From Armillaria gallica (Eukaryota > Basidiomycota > Agaricomycetes > Agaricales > Physalacriaceae): a stretch of 64,000 nucleotides of DNA. Below are positions 33,166 to 46,600 of the stretch, piece by piece. The stretch is from assembly GCA_037576215.1 (NCBI GenBank), contig JBANDB010000019.1, forward strand, positions 193,501 to 257,500, read 5' to 3'. Below the pieces are notes generated by a model, which saw nothing but the letters and a program-made list of their open reading frames with translations, was not told the origin of the DNA and made no database searches. Positions within the stretch are counted from its first letter, which is position 1, and each line of letters starts with the position of its first letter. Both the position numbers and the translations under genes were made by a program.

Positions 33166-33635
33166 ATAAAGATCCAGAAGAATGGCCTGCAGAACGAATA
33201 CATGCTGCTATTAATGAAGCCCTAAAAGAACCTGTGGCAGACTTTCAATGCTTTCTTGTGGAAACACTTATGAACACCTATGCACCAATCCTTCCAAAGA
33301 TACGCCTCGATAGTGCAACTCCCTGTGATGTCTTTGTGTTGAATGCATTCCTACAGCTGAAAATTGCAGCTGATCTTGACCCTTTGCTCGAAACACTGAA
33401 ACAGGACATCACCATTCGTTTGGGCCCATACCTAGTTGCTGGTGAGAACCGATACCGAAAATTGATCCACATCAATTGCTCTTGGATCCAAAAGGAGCTA
33501 CTACCAAAATTGGACACTTTAAAGGCATCTCTCATGTACCCCCAGATCTATACTGGCTACCAGGAAATGCCTTGCGAGAGGGAGAACATACAGGCAGACA
33601 GTGGAAGCTCAGTAGATGTTGTCAGAGAGTTGTAG
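33166..33635 (+). CDS. Open exon of an unrecognised protein (about 155 codons)
   Basis: After a plausible acceptor (ttgtgcag, ending 33165) the frame is open through KDPEEWPAERIHAAINEAL and onward to a stop at 33635, with no ATG at its beginning. Composition is that of a normal helical protein (DPLLETLKQDITIRLG, WIQKELLPKLDTLK), unlike the random frames around it. No domain recognised. It may be one surviving exon of a decayed host gene. Confidence 0.4.
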
Positions 33636-34234
33636 TTGTGCTGAGTTGCACTGACCTGAAAGTCGCACTTTCCATCCTCCCTTCAGTAGCAAATGGAAAT
33701 TTGATGTGCACAGAACCCTCGTGAAGCCAAGAATGACTGATGAATGCAAATACACCATTTTCAGCTAGGAAAATATTCCCATACTCACGTCAGTGTGGTT
33801 GTCTCTCTGGTAAATATGTCAACTCATAATTTTGACTTGAACTGTGGTCCATGAAGAATCCCTATCCAAATGAAGACCATACTCACTCCCAGGCTGCCTG
33901 TAAAGAAATTCTCCACTTTGTTCACTGGCATGTACAATGAGGCATAACATTATTGAGATGATATCCAGGTCAGTGTGCTCAAAGACACTACCATGTCTCC
34001 AGAGTGCTGACACTCTTTTTGCCTAGCACTGTGTTGTCGAACTATGAGGGTGTGCCGATACATTATGCAGAATCGAGATTGATGTGTAGTCTGTGCAGCT
34101 ACTCGATTCATAGAGGGGAGCTCCTTCATATCATTGTCAATGAACCCCGAGGTCAAAGACAGGAAAACAGGAAGCTTCAGGATAGGAATACTACTCATGG
34201 TGAAACCTATACCCAATGCTGATAATTACCTATA

Positions 34235-35590
34235 CTACTTGTTTCCAAATCTTGTCTGAGTGATTCTGAAAATACTTGACTCTTTTATATCAAAGACTTC
34301 TATCACCTGGTGCGTGGTTTCATTGGTCAGAGAGATGATGATTGTGCCCGTGACTAGAGCTTACTATTCATGTAGCCTCATCCAACTCCAATATGATTTG
34401 ATGCTTGCACAAGCCGTTTTCATAATCCTGGTTGGAAGGTTGTGCACAAAAGTCTGCGATTAGAGAGTGAAGGCAAGTTTTATGTGGAGTGATGGTCCTT
34501 ACAAATTGTGGATTCACGGTCACTTTGCACATCCAATGCGACTTTTCCATCCAAATCAAGAACAACAAGTGAAATATGTTTTCCACTGACTGAATGAAGT
34601 TGTCTGGATTGATGGCAAATTGGAATAAATTGTTAGGGCTGACTTCATCTGACTCCAGGTCAGAAAGAAAAGATATAACACTATCCACTTGGTACTCACT
34701 ATAGCCACCTTTTCAGTGGTCTCATTCTCACATCGCAAAATGCCTCCTTCTGTCAGCTCCTGAGGCTTCTGTTGTTGTTCTTCAACTGGATGTGTTTGAC
34801 AGGCACTCGCTTATTGGCCTCGATAGGTAGTGGACCAAGCCTGGAAATTTTCAGTAGCAATCTGTCCCAAGCTGGAGAAGAACTGACATGAAGCCTTCGG
34901 TGGGAACCCTGCAACTTTTCGCAAGTGCCTTTCAACCTATCCTATCGATATCCCAATCGAATACAGATTCAAGATCCTTCTCCCCAGAATCTACCCCAAA
35001 ATTCTCCTCCTGAATGTTATAACCTAATTCATGCTTACTACCCATGAACGTGACAAGTTCAGAAACAAAATTGTTGACATCAAAGGCACCAGGTCCAACT
35101 TTCATTGTGGTAGGTAGGTAGGTAGTATTACACGGCAGTGTCCACACAGTGAACACTGGTCCCAGACATTAAGCGTGGAATTCGTCTTCTGTGCTCCCAG
35201 ATTCAAGTTTGTTAACAAGAAAGCAGGGTCAAGAGTAGCTTCCTGTGGGCCTTTTACTGAGACAAATTATATCAGGAGAGAGTGGCATAGGATGACAGAG
35301 TAAGGACTGCAGACATCTGCTTCCATCTAGTTTATGTTCAAGCCAGAAAGGTTGGGCTGGTACTCTAAAATGGTGGATTCAGTTAACAAGATGCCTTATT
35401 AGTAACTTCGAAAAGACTCCACCCTCCATATTTCTTGCAAGAGATATGTAGCCCTGGTGAACAGCATCCTGATGAGGATCATATACCAATGATTCTACTA
35501 TTCATTCAGTGCCAGGCTTAAAATACAGAGGTAAAGTAGCACCACACCTCTGTTGGTATGGCTCATAATGGTGTGCCACAGAAGACCTCG
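34235..35590 (-). pseudogene. Nse4-like pseudogene, copy 1 (SMC5/6 complex subunit)
   Basis: Nse4 is the kleisin-type subunit of the SMC5/6 DNA-repair complex. On the minus strand the pieces follow Nse4 order: an N-terminal piece with VESLVYDPHQDA (about 35500), GPGAFDVNNFVSELVTFMG (about 35040-35100), then the C-terminal block SVENIFHLLFLI and DYENGLCKHQIILELDEAT, and the tail VIEVFDIKES. A frameshift lies just after FLI (DGKVALD continues in another phase) and a TGA replaces the Trp after DEAT. It stops near 34235. It cannot make a full protein even with introns removed. Compare copy 2 at 48802-50180. Confidence 0.72.
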
Positions 35591-35615
35591 ATAAGGAGTA
35601 GTCAATGCAGAAATT

Positions 35616-36669
35616 TTGGAAAGCACATGCTGGGTATCTGATCTCAGATCTTGTTCAACGTGGTTCCAGATTTTCAAGGAGAAGCCCTCTCACCAGCTCA
35701 AAAATGTGACAGAATTTACAGCAATTGATTACGATTCTCCTACAAACAGATTAGCAGTGGCTGATAGAAATGGCATGGTTGCCCTATTCAATGTGGAGGT
35801 AACACTGGTCCCTATATTGTCAGTCGACCTTGTGGGTCACCTACCTAAATCCCTGATGTTTGGGCCTGCACCTCTGAGTGGTGGGTTCAGGGACATCTTG
35901 ACATTCGGGTTGCACGATAGGATGATGTGCATACTATTAATCTTGGATACTGGTTTGTTTGATTTGAAGGTTCTATAGTTGATCTCTGAAGACTGTCAAT
36001 GGTACCTTGGTAGAGGCCGAGATGGTCTGGTACGTGTCAAGCAAGATGTGGGTCTTACTTGAGATATCTCTGTGTCAATAATCTAACTCCATGATTTAGA
36101 GGCCATGCCACTATGAGTGGCTCTAAAGATGTGTTTGTCATTGATGATCCAGCAGAGGGTACTGTGCTTTATCATATGAACGACAGGTCAAGGCTACGAA
36201 CCTTTCCTGTCCCTACTAAAAGGTCTTGCAGACCTCGGCAAGTTGCTTTCAGTGAGGATGGTAAAACAATCCTCAGCAGGAGTGATCATGGTATTATATA
36301 CATCTTTGACTGCCAGACCAGGCTGGAAATGGATATCTTGCAGACAGATACCAAAGACTGCATTCAAACGGTTATGGTACGAACCTGTGCTTCCTTTTGC
36401 TTGGACTGTCTAATGACATGTTTTAGGCATCTCGATTTGAGGGCATGTCATCCATATTTGCAGTGGGTTCTATGGAAATGGGAGAAGAAGCATCAATTTT
36501 TGTTTGGCAAAAAGGAGTTATTCAAACTCCACCATCTATGTCATCGTTGACTGTGGCACTCTCAGAGGATGGATGGCTTACTAAAAGAGTGTATATCTGG
36601 CTCATGGGAGTAGCAACATTTATATTTGTGTACCAGAACATTCTGGTAAGCATGTCATCACCCAGCTGA
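35616..36669 (+). pseudogene. WD40-repeat-like protein gene, probably decayed
   Basis: The sequence of pieces recalls an Agaricomycete WD40-like family with a C-terminal membrane helix. Seen: TEFTAIDYDSPTNRLAVADR, DILTFGLHDR, then after introns GSKDVFVIDDPAEG, RPRQVAFSEDG, SDHGIIYIFDCQ and MSSIFAVGSMEMG. The end, IWLMGVATFIFVYQNILV, is a predicted helix. Intron-like segments with GT...AG ends: 35927-35978 (52 bp), 36030-36099 (70 bp, branch-like CTAAC) and 36377-36426 (50 bp). The third splices cleanly in frame. I could not join the first two without meeting a stop, so the gene seems broken or my junctions are wrong. No start was established. Confidence 0.6.
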
Positions 36670-39136
36670 ATAAACATTCACCATATTTCTCCGTAGGCCA
36701 GATATGGAGTAAATTTCCAAGACGTCGTACAGTTTTTGGTTGGACAATAGTTCACCTTGACAGCAATTAGTTTACCAGTTAGTTTACCCATGTGTTCCAC
36801 AAATAAATACCTATAATCTCCACTCTGCCAACACTTGTCCTCATCATCAGGACCATTACCCTACTTTGATGGATATGAAAGGGCAGAAATTTAAGAGACA
36901 TTTTTTGCCATACAGATCTATTCTAAGTCCTATAGCAGGGTTATGGTGCAGTCCTGAATGACCATGCAAGAAAAATAACTAAGTAAGGCCAGCAAGTGGC
37001 AAGGCCCGCTACCTTCACACATGATTTCCTGACTGAAAAGATACAATGACATGCACATATGCGGCAATGCACACAGCTGGGCAGCAATTATCTTGGGCGA
37101 GTCAAAATAGAATCGAAGTGCAAAATGTTGGATTTTGCCTCAGTCAAAATCTGGGGAATTGCCTAATAAGGAAATATTGAAGGCACCCAAAATCACCATC
37201 TCAGATTTTGATTCTATTTTGACCATCCACAATTAGTCACCCCCCAGCTGTGGCACTGAGGCCGGTCATGGGGGCTGGGTGGCTGCCAGCTCACATTTTC
37301 CCCCGCACCCATTCCTCGAGTAGTAAGTGACTTATAGAGCCTATGAATAGGCTCCACAGCAAGCACAAGGAATGTACAGGTATTGTCACTCTGACTACCA
37401 CAAAACTTAAAGGACGAGACAAGGTATTCTTGTGACTTCATAATAATCCATCTACCTCAACTGTAAGTAAGGAAAGAGAACAGAAAATAGCAAAGAGAGC
37501 AGCGCCTAGGGCAGCAGATACAAGGAACACTGCAATAAAGTGAAACTAGACTCCCCTGAGGTGACTAACTATAAATGTTGAATGCAAAAAGTCCTGAAGG
37601 TCAGCACACAAATGACAAGTAGCTCTTCAGAGGTGACATCATGGAATGGTGTGTCTTAGTCAGTGCTTTTTTCATGGAAGAGTAAAATTGATACATTAAT
37701 ATAAAAATGTGGGGAAGTACATTAATGCAAGAACTGCCTGGCTGCACAGAGTCTTTGTCAGAAATGGGGCCAGCCTCAGGAATATCACAGCCTCTGCTTT
37801 GGGTACACTCGTGATTTGGGAACATCTCATGTCTGGTGTTTGGTCATCCATTCCGACACTGCTTGCTCCATATAGAGGCTCCTTGCTTGGACAGGTCCTT
37901 TACATGTTCTTCAAGGCAGGTACACTTGTTCTCATGTTGCGATAGCTGTGCTTGTTTGGTATACTTTTTACCACAGCAGCACTGAAGCATGCCAACATCC
38001 TCATCTGAATCATGTGTGCTGCCACAGCCTGATATTTACTGAGGAGTCAGCAATGTACAATGACAGACTAGTATCCCTGGAGGACACTTATGACACTTCA
38101 ATAAGCCTCCCACCAATGATAAGTTTAAGTGCAGTATAGAGAGCTCTTGGATGCCCAGATCTTGAAGAACATCATCATTGTGAAGTTCAGTAAGCCAGAG
38201 GGGAGAGAAAATGAATTGGTGCCAGACACGTGAAAGTTCTAGACTAGGTGACATTGTCTGAGGATATTCATGACATCGCCAGAAGAGAAACACCTTGGAT
38301 ATAATGAATTAACAACAATGAACTACTTAGTTCAAAGATTTCCTCACGAAGAAAAATAGGTTTTGGAAATGGACCCAGAACTGTTATATGTATCCTTTGC
38401 TAGCATTGTTGGCTAGGAGCTTGCATCACACTCCCACCACAATGGTTCAGCTTCAAAGACCACTGGACTGGAAGCCGAGTATAAAAATTATGTAGCTGGC
38501 ATCGAATCACTGGTCGGGTCCATTGTCAATTCAGGAAATACGAATGAGAAAGACCCATAAAGGGCAAACTCACCAATGAAGGAAGGAACTAATAGGCATA
38601 CTTCGCATAGAACAGCTCCCATTGAAGACAGCACACAAAGAGAGAGCCCTGCAAGACAGCAAAAATAATAGTACATGGCTGCAGAGAGTGCAGAGCAGGA
38701 GACTGCTGGAAGGACCAGATAGTGCAGTGTCTGTCTATCAAATGCCTGACAAAGACCGTGTTTTTGGCAGGCTATCCATCCCTGGAATCGTTGGCATCAT
38801 ACGTATGGCAGCCTCTGAAACACTTTTGAATGTGTCAAATGACACGCATGATCACAACCCTGCCCACCAATGTCAGCATCACTCTCAATTCTTGATATAG
38901 ATTGATGGGGCAGTCACCGGAGTCCAAGGCAAGTTAGGGTCAACCATAGCGCTTAAGTTCGGACACCTTGAATTGTGGCTACAACACTGTGGCAGCAGCA
39001 TTGCAATTGGGCTGTACGCAGTTGTAAGTGCCACAAGCACGGAAAAGGATTATTTGCAACTGGATAATATAATCTATGATTACAATATCGACTGTCAGCT
39101 GAATATCAGCACTGATAAGATATTCCAAGTATAGTA
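36670..39136. other. No recognisable gene apart from one MITE-like repeat
   Basis: Short frames only, on both strands (for example 37709-37945 and 38622-38900 on plus). The MITE-like repeat at 37087-37237 is listed separately. Nothing else with clear structure. Confidence 0.4.
37087..37237. mobile_element. Short MITE-like inverted repeat (~150 bp)
   Basis: GTCAAAATAGAATC(G/A)AA occurs at 37101 and as its reverse complement ending at 37223. Weaker pairing extends outward to about 37087 and 37237. There is no coding capacity and no certain target duplication. The GTCAAAAT core also starts the inverted repeats of 62761-63065, which may indicate a related terminal sequence. Confidence 0.45.
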
Positions 39137-39144
39137 ATGATTGC

Positions 39145-39523
39145 TAGTGTTTCGGTGACTCGACTTAAAGCTGCACACTGAGCCGATACCATAGTGTGAC
39201 TTTGCTGAAGTTACTAAGCTGCCTGAGCTTTGACTTGATTGAAAAATACTGAAATACTATTTTAGGTCAATTTTAACCCGGCCTGATAGTTTCCACTATT
39301 TCTCTGATGAGTTCTGGAATATCATGTTGCCTAAATGCCCACCTAAACAACAAGTGACTTGTCATTTGAAGGAAATGCATGAAGTCATGACTTCAGTGGC
39401 TGGATTTGGCATGACAGCAACTTGTCTTCAAAGCTGTCCAAAATTATGACTTGGTGAAGCCGTTGAAGCTGAAGTCATATGAAGTCACGCTGAGTCATGC
39501 CAAGCCACATCATTGAAACACTA
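39145..39523. mobile_element. hAT-type non-autonomous element with perfect 8-bp target duplication
   Basis: Flanked by ATGATTGC on both sides (39137-39144 and 39524-39531). The ends are inverted repeats: TAGTGTTTCGGTGA on the left against TAGTGTTTCAATGA read from the right. The 8-bp duplication and TAGTGTTTC-type ends are hallmarks of the hAT superfamily. At 379 bp it cannot code for a transposase. Internally there are several gaagtcatg/catgacttc motifs in both orientations. Confidence 0.82.
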
Positions 39524-39685
39524 ATGATTGCAATCAGGAATCATCACTCTACAAAATACTGCATCGCTCTTCCTTCCCGATGCCCGTGCATTGCATATTG
39601 TTATGAGTCCTTTCTCTTCCATGAGTAATCATAAAAAAGAGCGTATATGTCTACAGTAAAAACAATCCTGGAGCAACATGTCGTC

Positions 39686-40633
39686 TCAAGCTGAAGGGAA
39701 AAAAGCATCCCAAGATTCTTTCTCCCTTGCTTCAGCCCTTAAAGGAGCAGTCTCCTTCAAAAACGGGGCTACAATGTGGACCAGAGACTTGATGCAAAAT
39801 AACTGGACAGGCCAGTTCTTTACACGTTTGCGGCAAGTGGGACAGGAAAAAGGAGGTTCTCCCAATGCAGAAATGACATCCTCCAGCAGCACTGCCAGTT
39901 GTCGTAGATCGATTTGATCGTACTGCATCATGTCCTGAAAGTACTCAGGCAATATAACTGGCCAGTTTGGCTCATAACCTGGAAACAATTGTTGATGATT
40001 ATGAATAATCCAGTTGAACCATTTTTGGACACAGTCTTTGCAAAATATATGCCCACATTTGAGTAGACTGGAAATATTAATTTAGTCAAACTTATTCTCA
40101 ACTTTTCCTCGCAATATGTGAGAATGTACAGATATGGAGACCACATTAGAAGTTCACATACGCAACAAGATAGTGGCTCCTCCAGTTTTGAAAAATCCTA
40201 TCATGAATCGGTCCTGTATAAGCCCATCAACAGAAATAAGCTCAATGCCTACAATCACTGCCAGTTTCGATTCCATGGTGTGCAACTTGTCCTCAAGGAA
40301 CTCCACATGTCTCACTGCCTCATTCTTAGCCTGCCTAGCCTTTTCAATCTCCTAGAATCTGGTATGAGCTCTGGTCTCCTGGAAAGAATGAATACATGTA
40401 CAGACCTTCTTTAGCTGGTCCAGTTGGACTTGCCAGGCCTGGGAAGGCGCTGCCTCATCTTCATCTGTTGAGATTTCAATGACTTCAATTGGAGCCTTTG
40501 AAGCCTTTCTTGGAGATTTTTGACTGTGTTCACCAACAGGCATGGGCGTGAGGTAGCTAGCAGAAACCTGACAAGCAAAACAAGTCAAATGACAGGAATT
40601 ACTTATCAGCGTGCATATGCTGGGTGGGCCCAA
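39686..40633 (-). pseudogene. RING-type zinc-finger protein, partial or decayed
   Basis: Minus strand. The first coding piece (40633-40406) contains a basic/acidic linker with IEVIEISTDEDEAA and LDQLKK. An intron-like segment (40340-40405, 66 bp, GT...AG) leads to a helical piece (NEAVRHVEFLEDKLHTME). The second half of a RING follows: LKCGHIFCKDCVQKWF (about 40020-40070), then after a long insert FSCPTCRKRV (about 39829-39858), and IVAPFLKETAPLRAEAREKE to a stop at 39686. The first CXXC pair of the RING is not found, and stops lie between the pieces. RING proteins act as ubiquitin ligases; here activity is unlikely. Confidence 0.6.
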
Positions 40634-40659
40634 TTACTTGGCTCTGCAATACAAGCAAC

Positions 40660-43600
40660 AACAGCTGGTATGATATATATCAACTCAAGTTACCTGGCAA
40701 CTGCTGAGCGGCCTTGAATGAGAATGCTAGAAATCCATCAGATGAAGGTAGAAGGATCATATCCAATTATATGTCAAGATGTGGCCCTCCAAGATTTGCG
40801 TAGAAAGCCTAATCCCAGGTTTGCTTAACTTTGCTATGAGTTGCCTGCACATGCCGACTCCAAATTTCATCTTTTCTACATGGAAATCTGAGATCTGAGA
40901 TGCATATAGAAATCAAATGAGCGATGTCCATACAACTTCCATACTCAACTGCACAAGGTACCCATTTAGATGAGTCTAATAGCAGTGGATTATGTTCATT
41001 CATCAAGTTTAGCTGCCTTGCCATGCACCATAACATGCTCAGGTGTATACTTATCCACCCTTCTAAACAAAACATGACCGACCTAAATGAAATAGTAGCA
41101 TGGTCCATGGAAAGTTCAGAGTCCAGTATTCCAGTCGGACTGATGGTTGCCTTCATCATAAGGTAAGCATGCTGGTTCTCGCAATGAATTTCATGTTTGG
41201 AAAGAAATTCAATCTCTTCCTAGCCTCAGTGGAAGCTACAACGCCAAGTTTCAAAGACAAAATTTCATAGCAACCAATGCCGGAAGCACAGACACAGATA
41301 TGATTATAACAGATTACTGAATCTTTCAAGCTCCCTTCCAAGCCTCAAAGCTTCCTTCAGCAGTCACAGCATTGCCATGAGCTCCGAATACTGTTGTTCT
41401 TCATACTCATAGATGGTGATCTTGACTTTGAGCTAGAGGAAATTTCAGTAAGCATTGATGACAAAGGAAAACTTGGCTCATGTCCTCAATTTCCTTCTTC
41501 AATGTTTTTCGGTTTTCAGATTCCTTAGCGAGTGCTGCCTCAATCACTTTGCAAGCTCGAATGCATTGTAATTGCACCATATGTTGCATCCTGCATGCTA
41601 TCATCTGGGCTATTTTTCTGTCGATGCCTTCAATGTCCTTAGGGCTAATGGGACCCATCAGAAATGTAGATGGTCATATATCTGCAGAAGACAAACCTGA
41701 CTGGATCAGAGTCCAATTTCGGGGGGGAGGATGTGTCCTTTGTATCCAACACTTTAGGGCTAACCCAGATGTTCAAGCTAAATAATCAATGATTTGTGAG
41801 ACATGAACCTAGGTAGATCACTGTCCATGAGGTTGTTAGAAGTCAGAGCGATGTGAGTAGTGCTGCAGAACAAAACCAAACCAGATGCACCTTATAATGA
41901 AAAATGTGTGGAGACATTGCATATCTGTTAAACGTTCTTGAATCCTTACCATTGCCGAAGGAACTTTCACCTGCCCATGAAGACATAACTCTTTTTCCTC
42001 CTTTCAAATTCTATCCTTGCAATCACACTGCATGCCACAGGAGTTTGCTGCCCTTGGAATCAGTTTCCATACCAATGCATCTACTGGTTCATGGCAGGTT
42101 GCAGATGTTATGTAGCCCATCTGGGCCCATAAGTGCTTGCTCGTCACAAGAGACCAATGGGCGATGCATGGAGGTGGGTCCGCACCTGAAATTGAGCTGC
42201 CATACTTTTTCGGTTGAAGGATTGGGATAATTTTAATCCTAACTAACTGTATGTACTTTGCAGTCCCAAACACATCTTAGAGAATCTGTGTCCACAAATT
42301 ATATTCATTACACTCCAAATATGAATTCTAAATCAGAAAGTGAATGCGAAGATTGCTACAATCTATTAATAGCAGTGATCTCCATGTTAGGACTCATATA
42401 TAGTTTCTCTCGAGGTCACAGATATACCTGCACCAATGATGTCAAGCATGAACTCAGCACTTGCAACACACTGTTAGTTCGACATGTATCATGACCATAT
42501 ATAAAGGCAGTTCTCTTCTGGTTCACATTGACACAGTCTGTGAGCTTGGAAGTAGGTGATGAGCATCATAGCATGGTGTCCTAAACTCCTAGATTGCCAA
42601 AGTACACCGTCTGACCTCTTCTCCAGAAAAGCAACAGACAACCAAGCTGCCGATGATTGATGGATACTAGGGGAAGCACTTGCATCAGCCAAATTGAACA
42701 TCCACCTCCAAGAAAATGCCAAAGACCCATGTGCACAGAATGGCCAAGGAAGAGCATAAAGGCATTGCCCAAGGCTCCATCAAAATTGCCCAGCAGTGAG
42801 CACGGTTTAGGTGGCAAAGAGCAGGGTAGGGTAATGTGATCTGGACCATTAACCATCACAAGTCACAGCCTGGCAAGCTAGCTTTATAGATACTTGTAGT
42901 ACTCATAACTGCAGATAGTCACAACACCTATGGTCTTTTCTCACTGTCTTCTAGGATGATTCCAATGTTGAACATGAAGAAAATGTGTCATTGGCTGGTG
43001 ATGCTGGTATGTATTTGATTCATGATGATGAGATTCTCTGCTCACCATGGCATGTTCAAACTTCACTAGCACTGGCCCTACCCCGTAACTATCAGCCACG
43101 GTCAAAATGAAGGACATAGGCATACACTGTGATCTATTACCTGGGCAAAGGCATACTGGATCCTTCCATCACTGAGCTTTTCCTCGAACTCCTCTAGTCC
43201 AGATTGCCCATGGCCTGCACCTTTAGGGTGTTTGACCCTACCTTGTACATGTAAATCTCCTACTCTTCATTAGGCCCATTGAGTATGTTGAGATATGCTG
43301 TCTTGAGGGCTGCACTTGATAGATTGATTGGCAGTGACATCACCACCTAGGCATCGTGCTTGAAGGGTTGCCATATGATGTTGAATCCAGATCCATGAAG
43401 TGGTGGGCCATTGCAGGACATGGCATATCTGAGCCCTGAGGTTGGCTGAGGTGGACTGCTCTGTGTGGGTGTGGCACAAAGCTCATGTTCAGTGCAAAGA
43501 TAACATGACAAGTTGATATCCAATTATGACACGGAGTTTTTCTCACCGTAGTAACTAATACTGATCAGTTGATATCACCAAAACTTACACATATGAATAT

Positions 43601-46600
43601 GAAGAAAGAACACTGACTGAAACTTGCTAACTATAGGTAGTAGGTGCACTCAAATAGAATGGACAATCCAAACTCCCAAGCACAAGTCAAACGAAGCGTT
43701 GCAACGAGATGCAGGTATATCTATGCAGAGGGTCAGGACAGTCATCTGCAATGACATGGAGAACCTACTTCAACTATACTCTTCAACAACCCAAGACCTT
43801 CATCTGTTCCCCAGTGTCTCATTAAGACATTGAACAGCGTAAATGTCAGTCAAGATGCTGCCAACAATAATACAGTCAGTAATGAAACAAAAATGGATAG
43901 GCAGAATGTACACATGTGGGATACATGGATATGCTGAGCTTGAGTGTCTTGCCAATGTTCTTGGTAATGGTCGATTGTCATCACTACATCAACAATAAAG
44001 ACATCGGCTCACTGGGCTGGAAAAGTGTTTGTAAGTGGAAGGGGATGTAGCATACCGCAAAGAAACCACGAATGCTCACTGATTACATCCTCCCCATACA
44101 CCAGCCTGACTCCAAACAATCAGTCGACGAGAACAATGTCAAGAGTCGGAATCTGCACGTTGAATGGAGGGTAAGTGAAGGCAACCATGAGGTGGTGGTT
44201 CAGCTGAAGCTGAAATACTCTGACAAAACAGCAGGTGCTTGAGGCTCGCCAGGAAGCCAACTACCAAGTTGAAGTTGAATGAGGCTGCTTGACAAGATGC
44301 AGGCATGACTAGAAAAGTAATTTAACATGGGTCATCCGCAATGCTGACCAAAGGAGGATGTACATCTATCAGTGCTATACCTTCCGGTAACCGACGACAA
44401 TCTGAAAACTACATTCTAGTACCCCACCTTGTATCGTTATGAAGCTGTTAGAAATTAGAATACTAGGCTAGTCACCAGTCAAGATGCCATGGTGTTGTTC
44501 AGTGAGATGGAGAATAAGACTGAGGTGGCAGTCCCATGGGAGGGTTTATCTTGTGTGAAAAGACTTCAAGAGACTGGAAGGTTGTAGCATTAATCGGCAG
44601 GAAGATGGCAGGGTAAGAGTATAACAAGTGTGACACATGACAAGAACGTGGACAGAGCAGGACTAACACAATCATGCACTGCCACCGAGATGCTCAGGTT
44701 AGCATAGACCGAATCCTGTATACACAGGACTCAGAATGAACATATTTCGGAGACCAACAGTGATGCTAAGATGATGACTGTCATATCTTCAGTAATGCTC
44801 TAATGATGAACTAGGGAAGATCAGTAGAAGATGCTGTATGATCAGTCAGCTGCATACAGACAGCATGATGTCTATCAGCCAGCATTTGGCCAGCATCTCC
44901 CTCAGTTGAAAAGAATTCTATTAATTGCACAAAGTACAGCCTGCCATAAGATAGTAAATAATATGTGGGTAGTAGGTACCCACTAGTGGGTGAGGGCCAG
45001 CGCATCCGCATGGCAGGTCTGAGTTCTCTTACTTTTTTGTATGTAAATTTAACCATAAACATGTCACAGAAACATCGCCTCCCATGCACCATCATATATA
45101 CTAGTTATATTCGTCCATCCTCACCTGTATACCAACCCACCCACCCAGGTGGCATGGGTACAATTTTCACCTTACATGGGTACAGGTTATAGAATATAGA
45201 ATATACCATCAATTCAACTTTAAGATACATTTTGCAGTTTAAAAAGGTGATATTACACCAAGACAACATCTGTGTTCCTCATCCTCGGTGCTCAGTATCA
45301 GCAACACGTAGTAGTGAATAAGTCCCATAGTATCATCAAGATCTCTCCTACCCTCAAGCATCATGTTTGTATCATGTCACAAACATTTTGAAGGGTGGCC
45401 AGCTGATGGTACAAGTGTGCAGGGGTCAAAATCAGAAAATGATCAAGATGGGACATACTTCAGTGTTAAACAGTGGCCCGTCCATACAAGATGAAATAGC
45501 GAGGTAGAACTTTGAATGAGAAAAGCTTCTGAGTGAGCGTCAGAGCAAAATTTGATGTCTCATCTGGAGGTGGTGTAGACATTATCAACAAAGAAGGATA
45601 CCCCAGTATGGAGACGAAGGGATGCGGAAATGTCTTGGTCTCTTGTTGGAGATAGATGGGGCAGGTGGCAAGGATTTGAATTGTACACTTTGGTAGCGAT
45701 CATTGGAGTACAGATTGTGAAGAGGGGCAGGTGGAGACTGCTTTCCACCATACTCACATCAAAAGCCACAGAGGGAGGATGGAAGGTGTCCAAATTCAGA
45801 TAAACAGAATACCGATTACTTTCCATTCTGCAAAAGAATCAGTAGCCACTCTTGGCAGAAAGAAACCCATATAAAACATACCTCTTCTCATATGTGTAGT
45901 CTCTCAATTGTGTACCACCACCATCATTGTTCTTGGCGATTGAATTTGATCTCCGTGGTTGTGAGGGTGGAAGTAGCGTTGATGTGGGTGCTAGCATCAA
46001 GTGAATGTCCTGATGGACAGTGACGGGGCCCATTCTCAGTGTCGTTGGGCTTGGCATGTAAGTCATCGAGGGGTCGATCGGTGTCTGAGAATCATACACC
46101 TCGTTGGAGGGCTTATGACATGAGGGACCTTGGGTATGGAGTCCTTGCATAGTGATTCAACACCTCAAAGTGTGCCATCATTTCTGCCGCTGTTGATTGG
46201 TGGGAGCCTGACAATCACCCTACCCTCCTGTTCCCGCCTCCTGCTCTGCCCACACATATAGAGCCCTCCACAGCCACTTACTACCCTCCTGCATGCTATA
46301 CCTGCATAAACGAGCCAGACATTCCCCTACCACATACGAACATTGCCATCCCACCATCATTGTTGTTGAGCTCCCGGGTGGACTCTTGGCTTTGCACACC
46401 CAGATGGTGCTCGATATTTGGCTTTCATGTGCATTTAGTGTCATTTGAGCATAACATTATCATGATGCACCATGATGAGCACAGATTGGTGAGTGAGTGA
46501 GTGGGAAGATCCTGCATGGGGAGGTCTTTGTGGACATACTGGTGGGCAAGGGTGATGAGACTCGTTGCAGGGAATATGATACATCATAATCGGTCATGGG

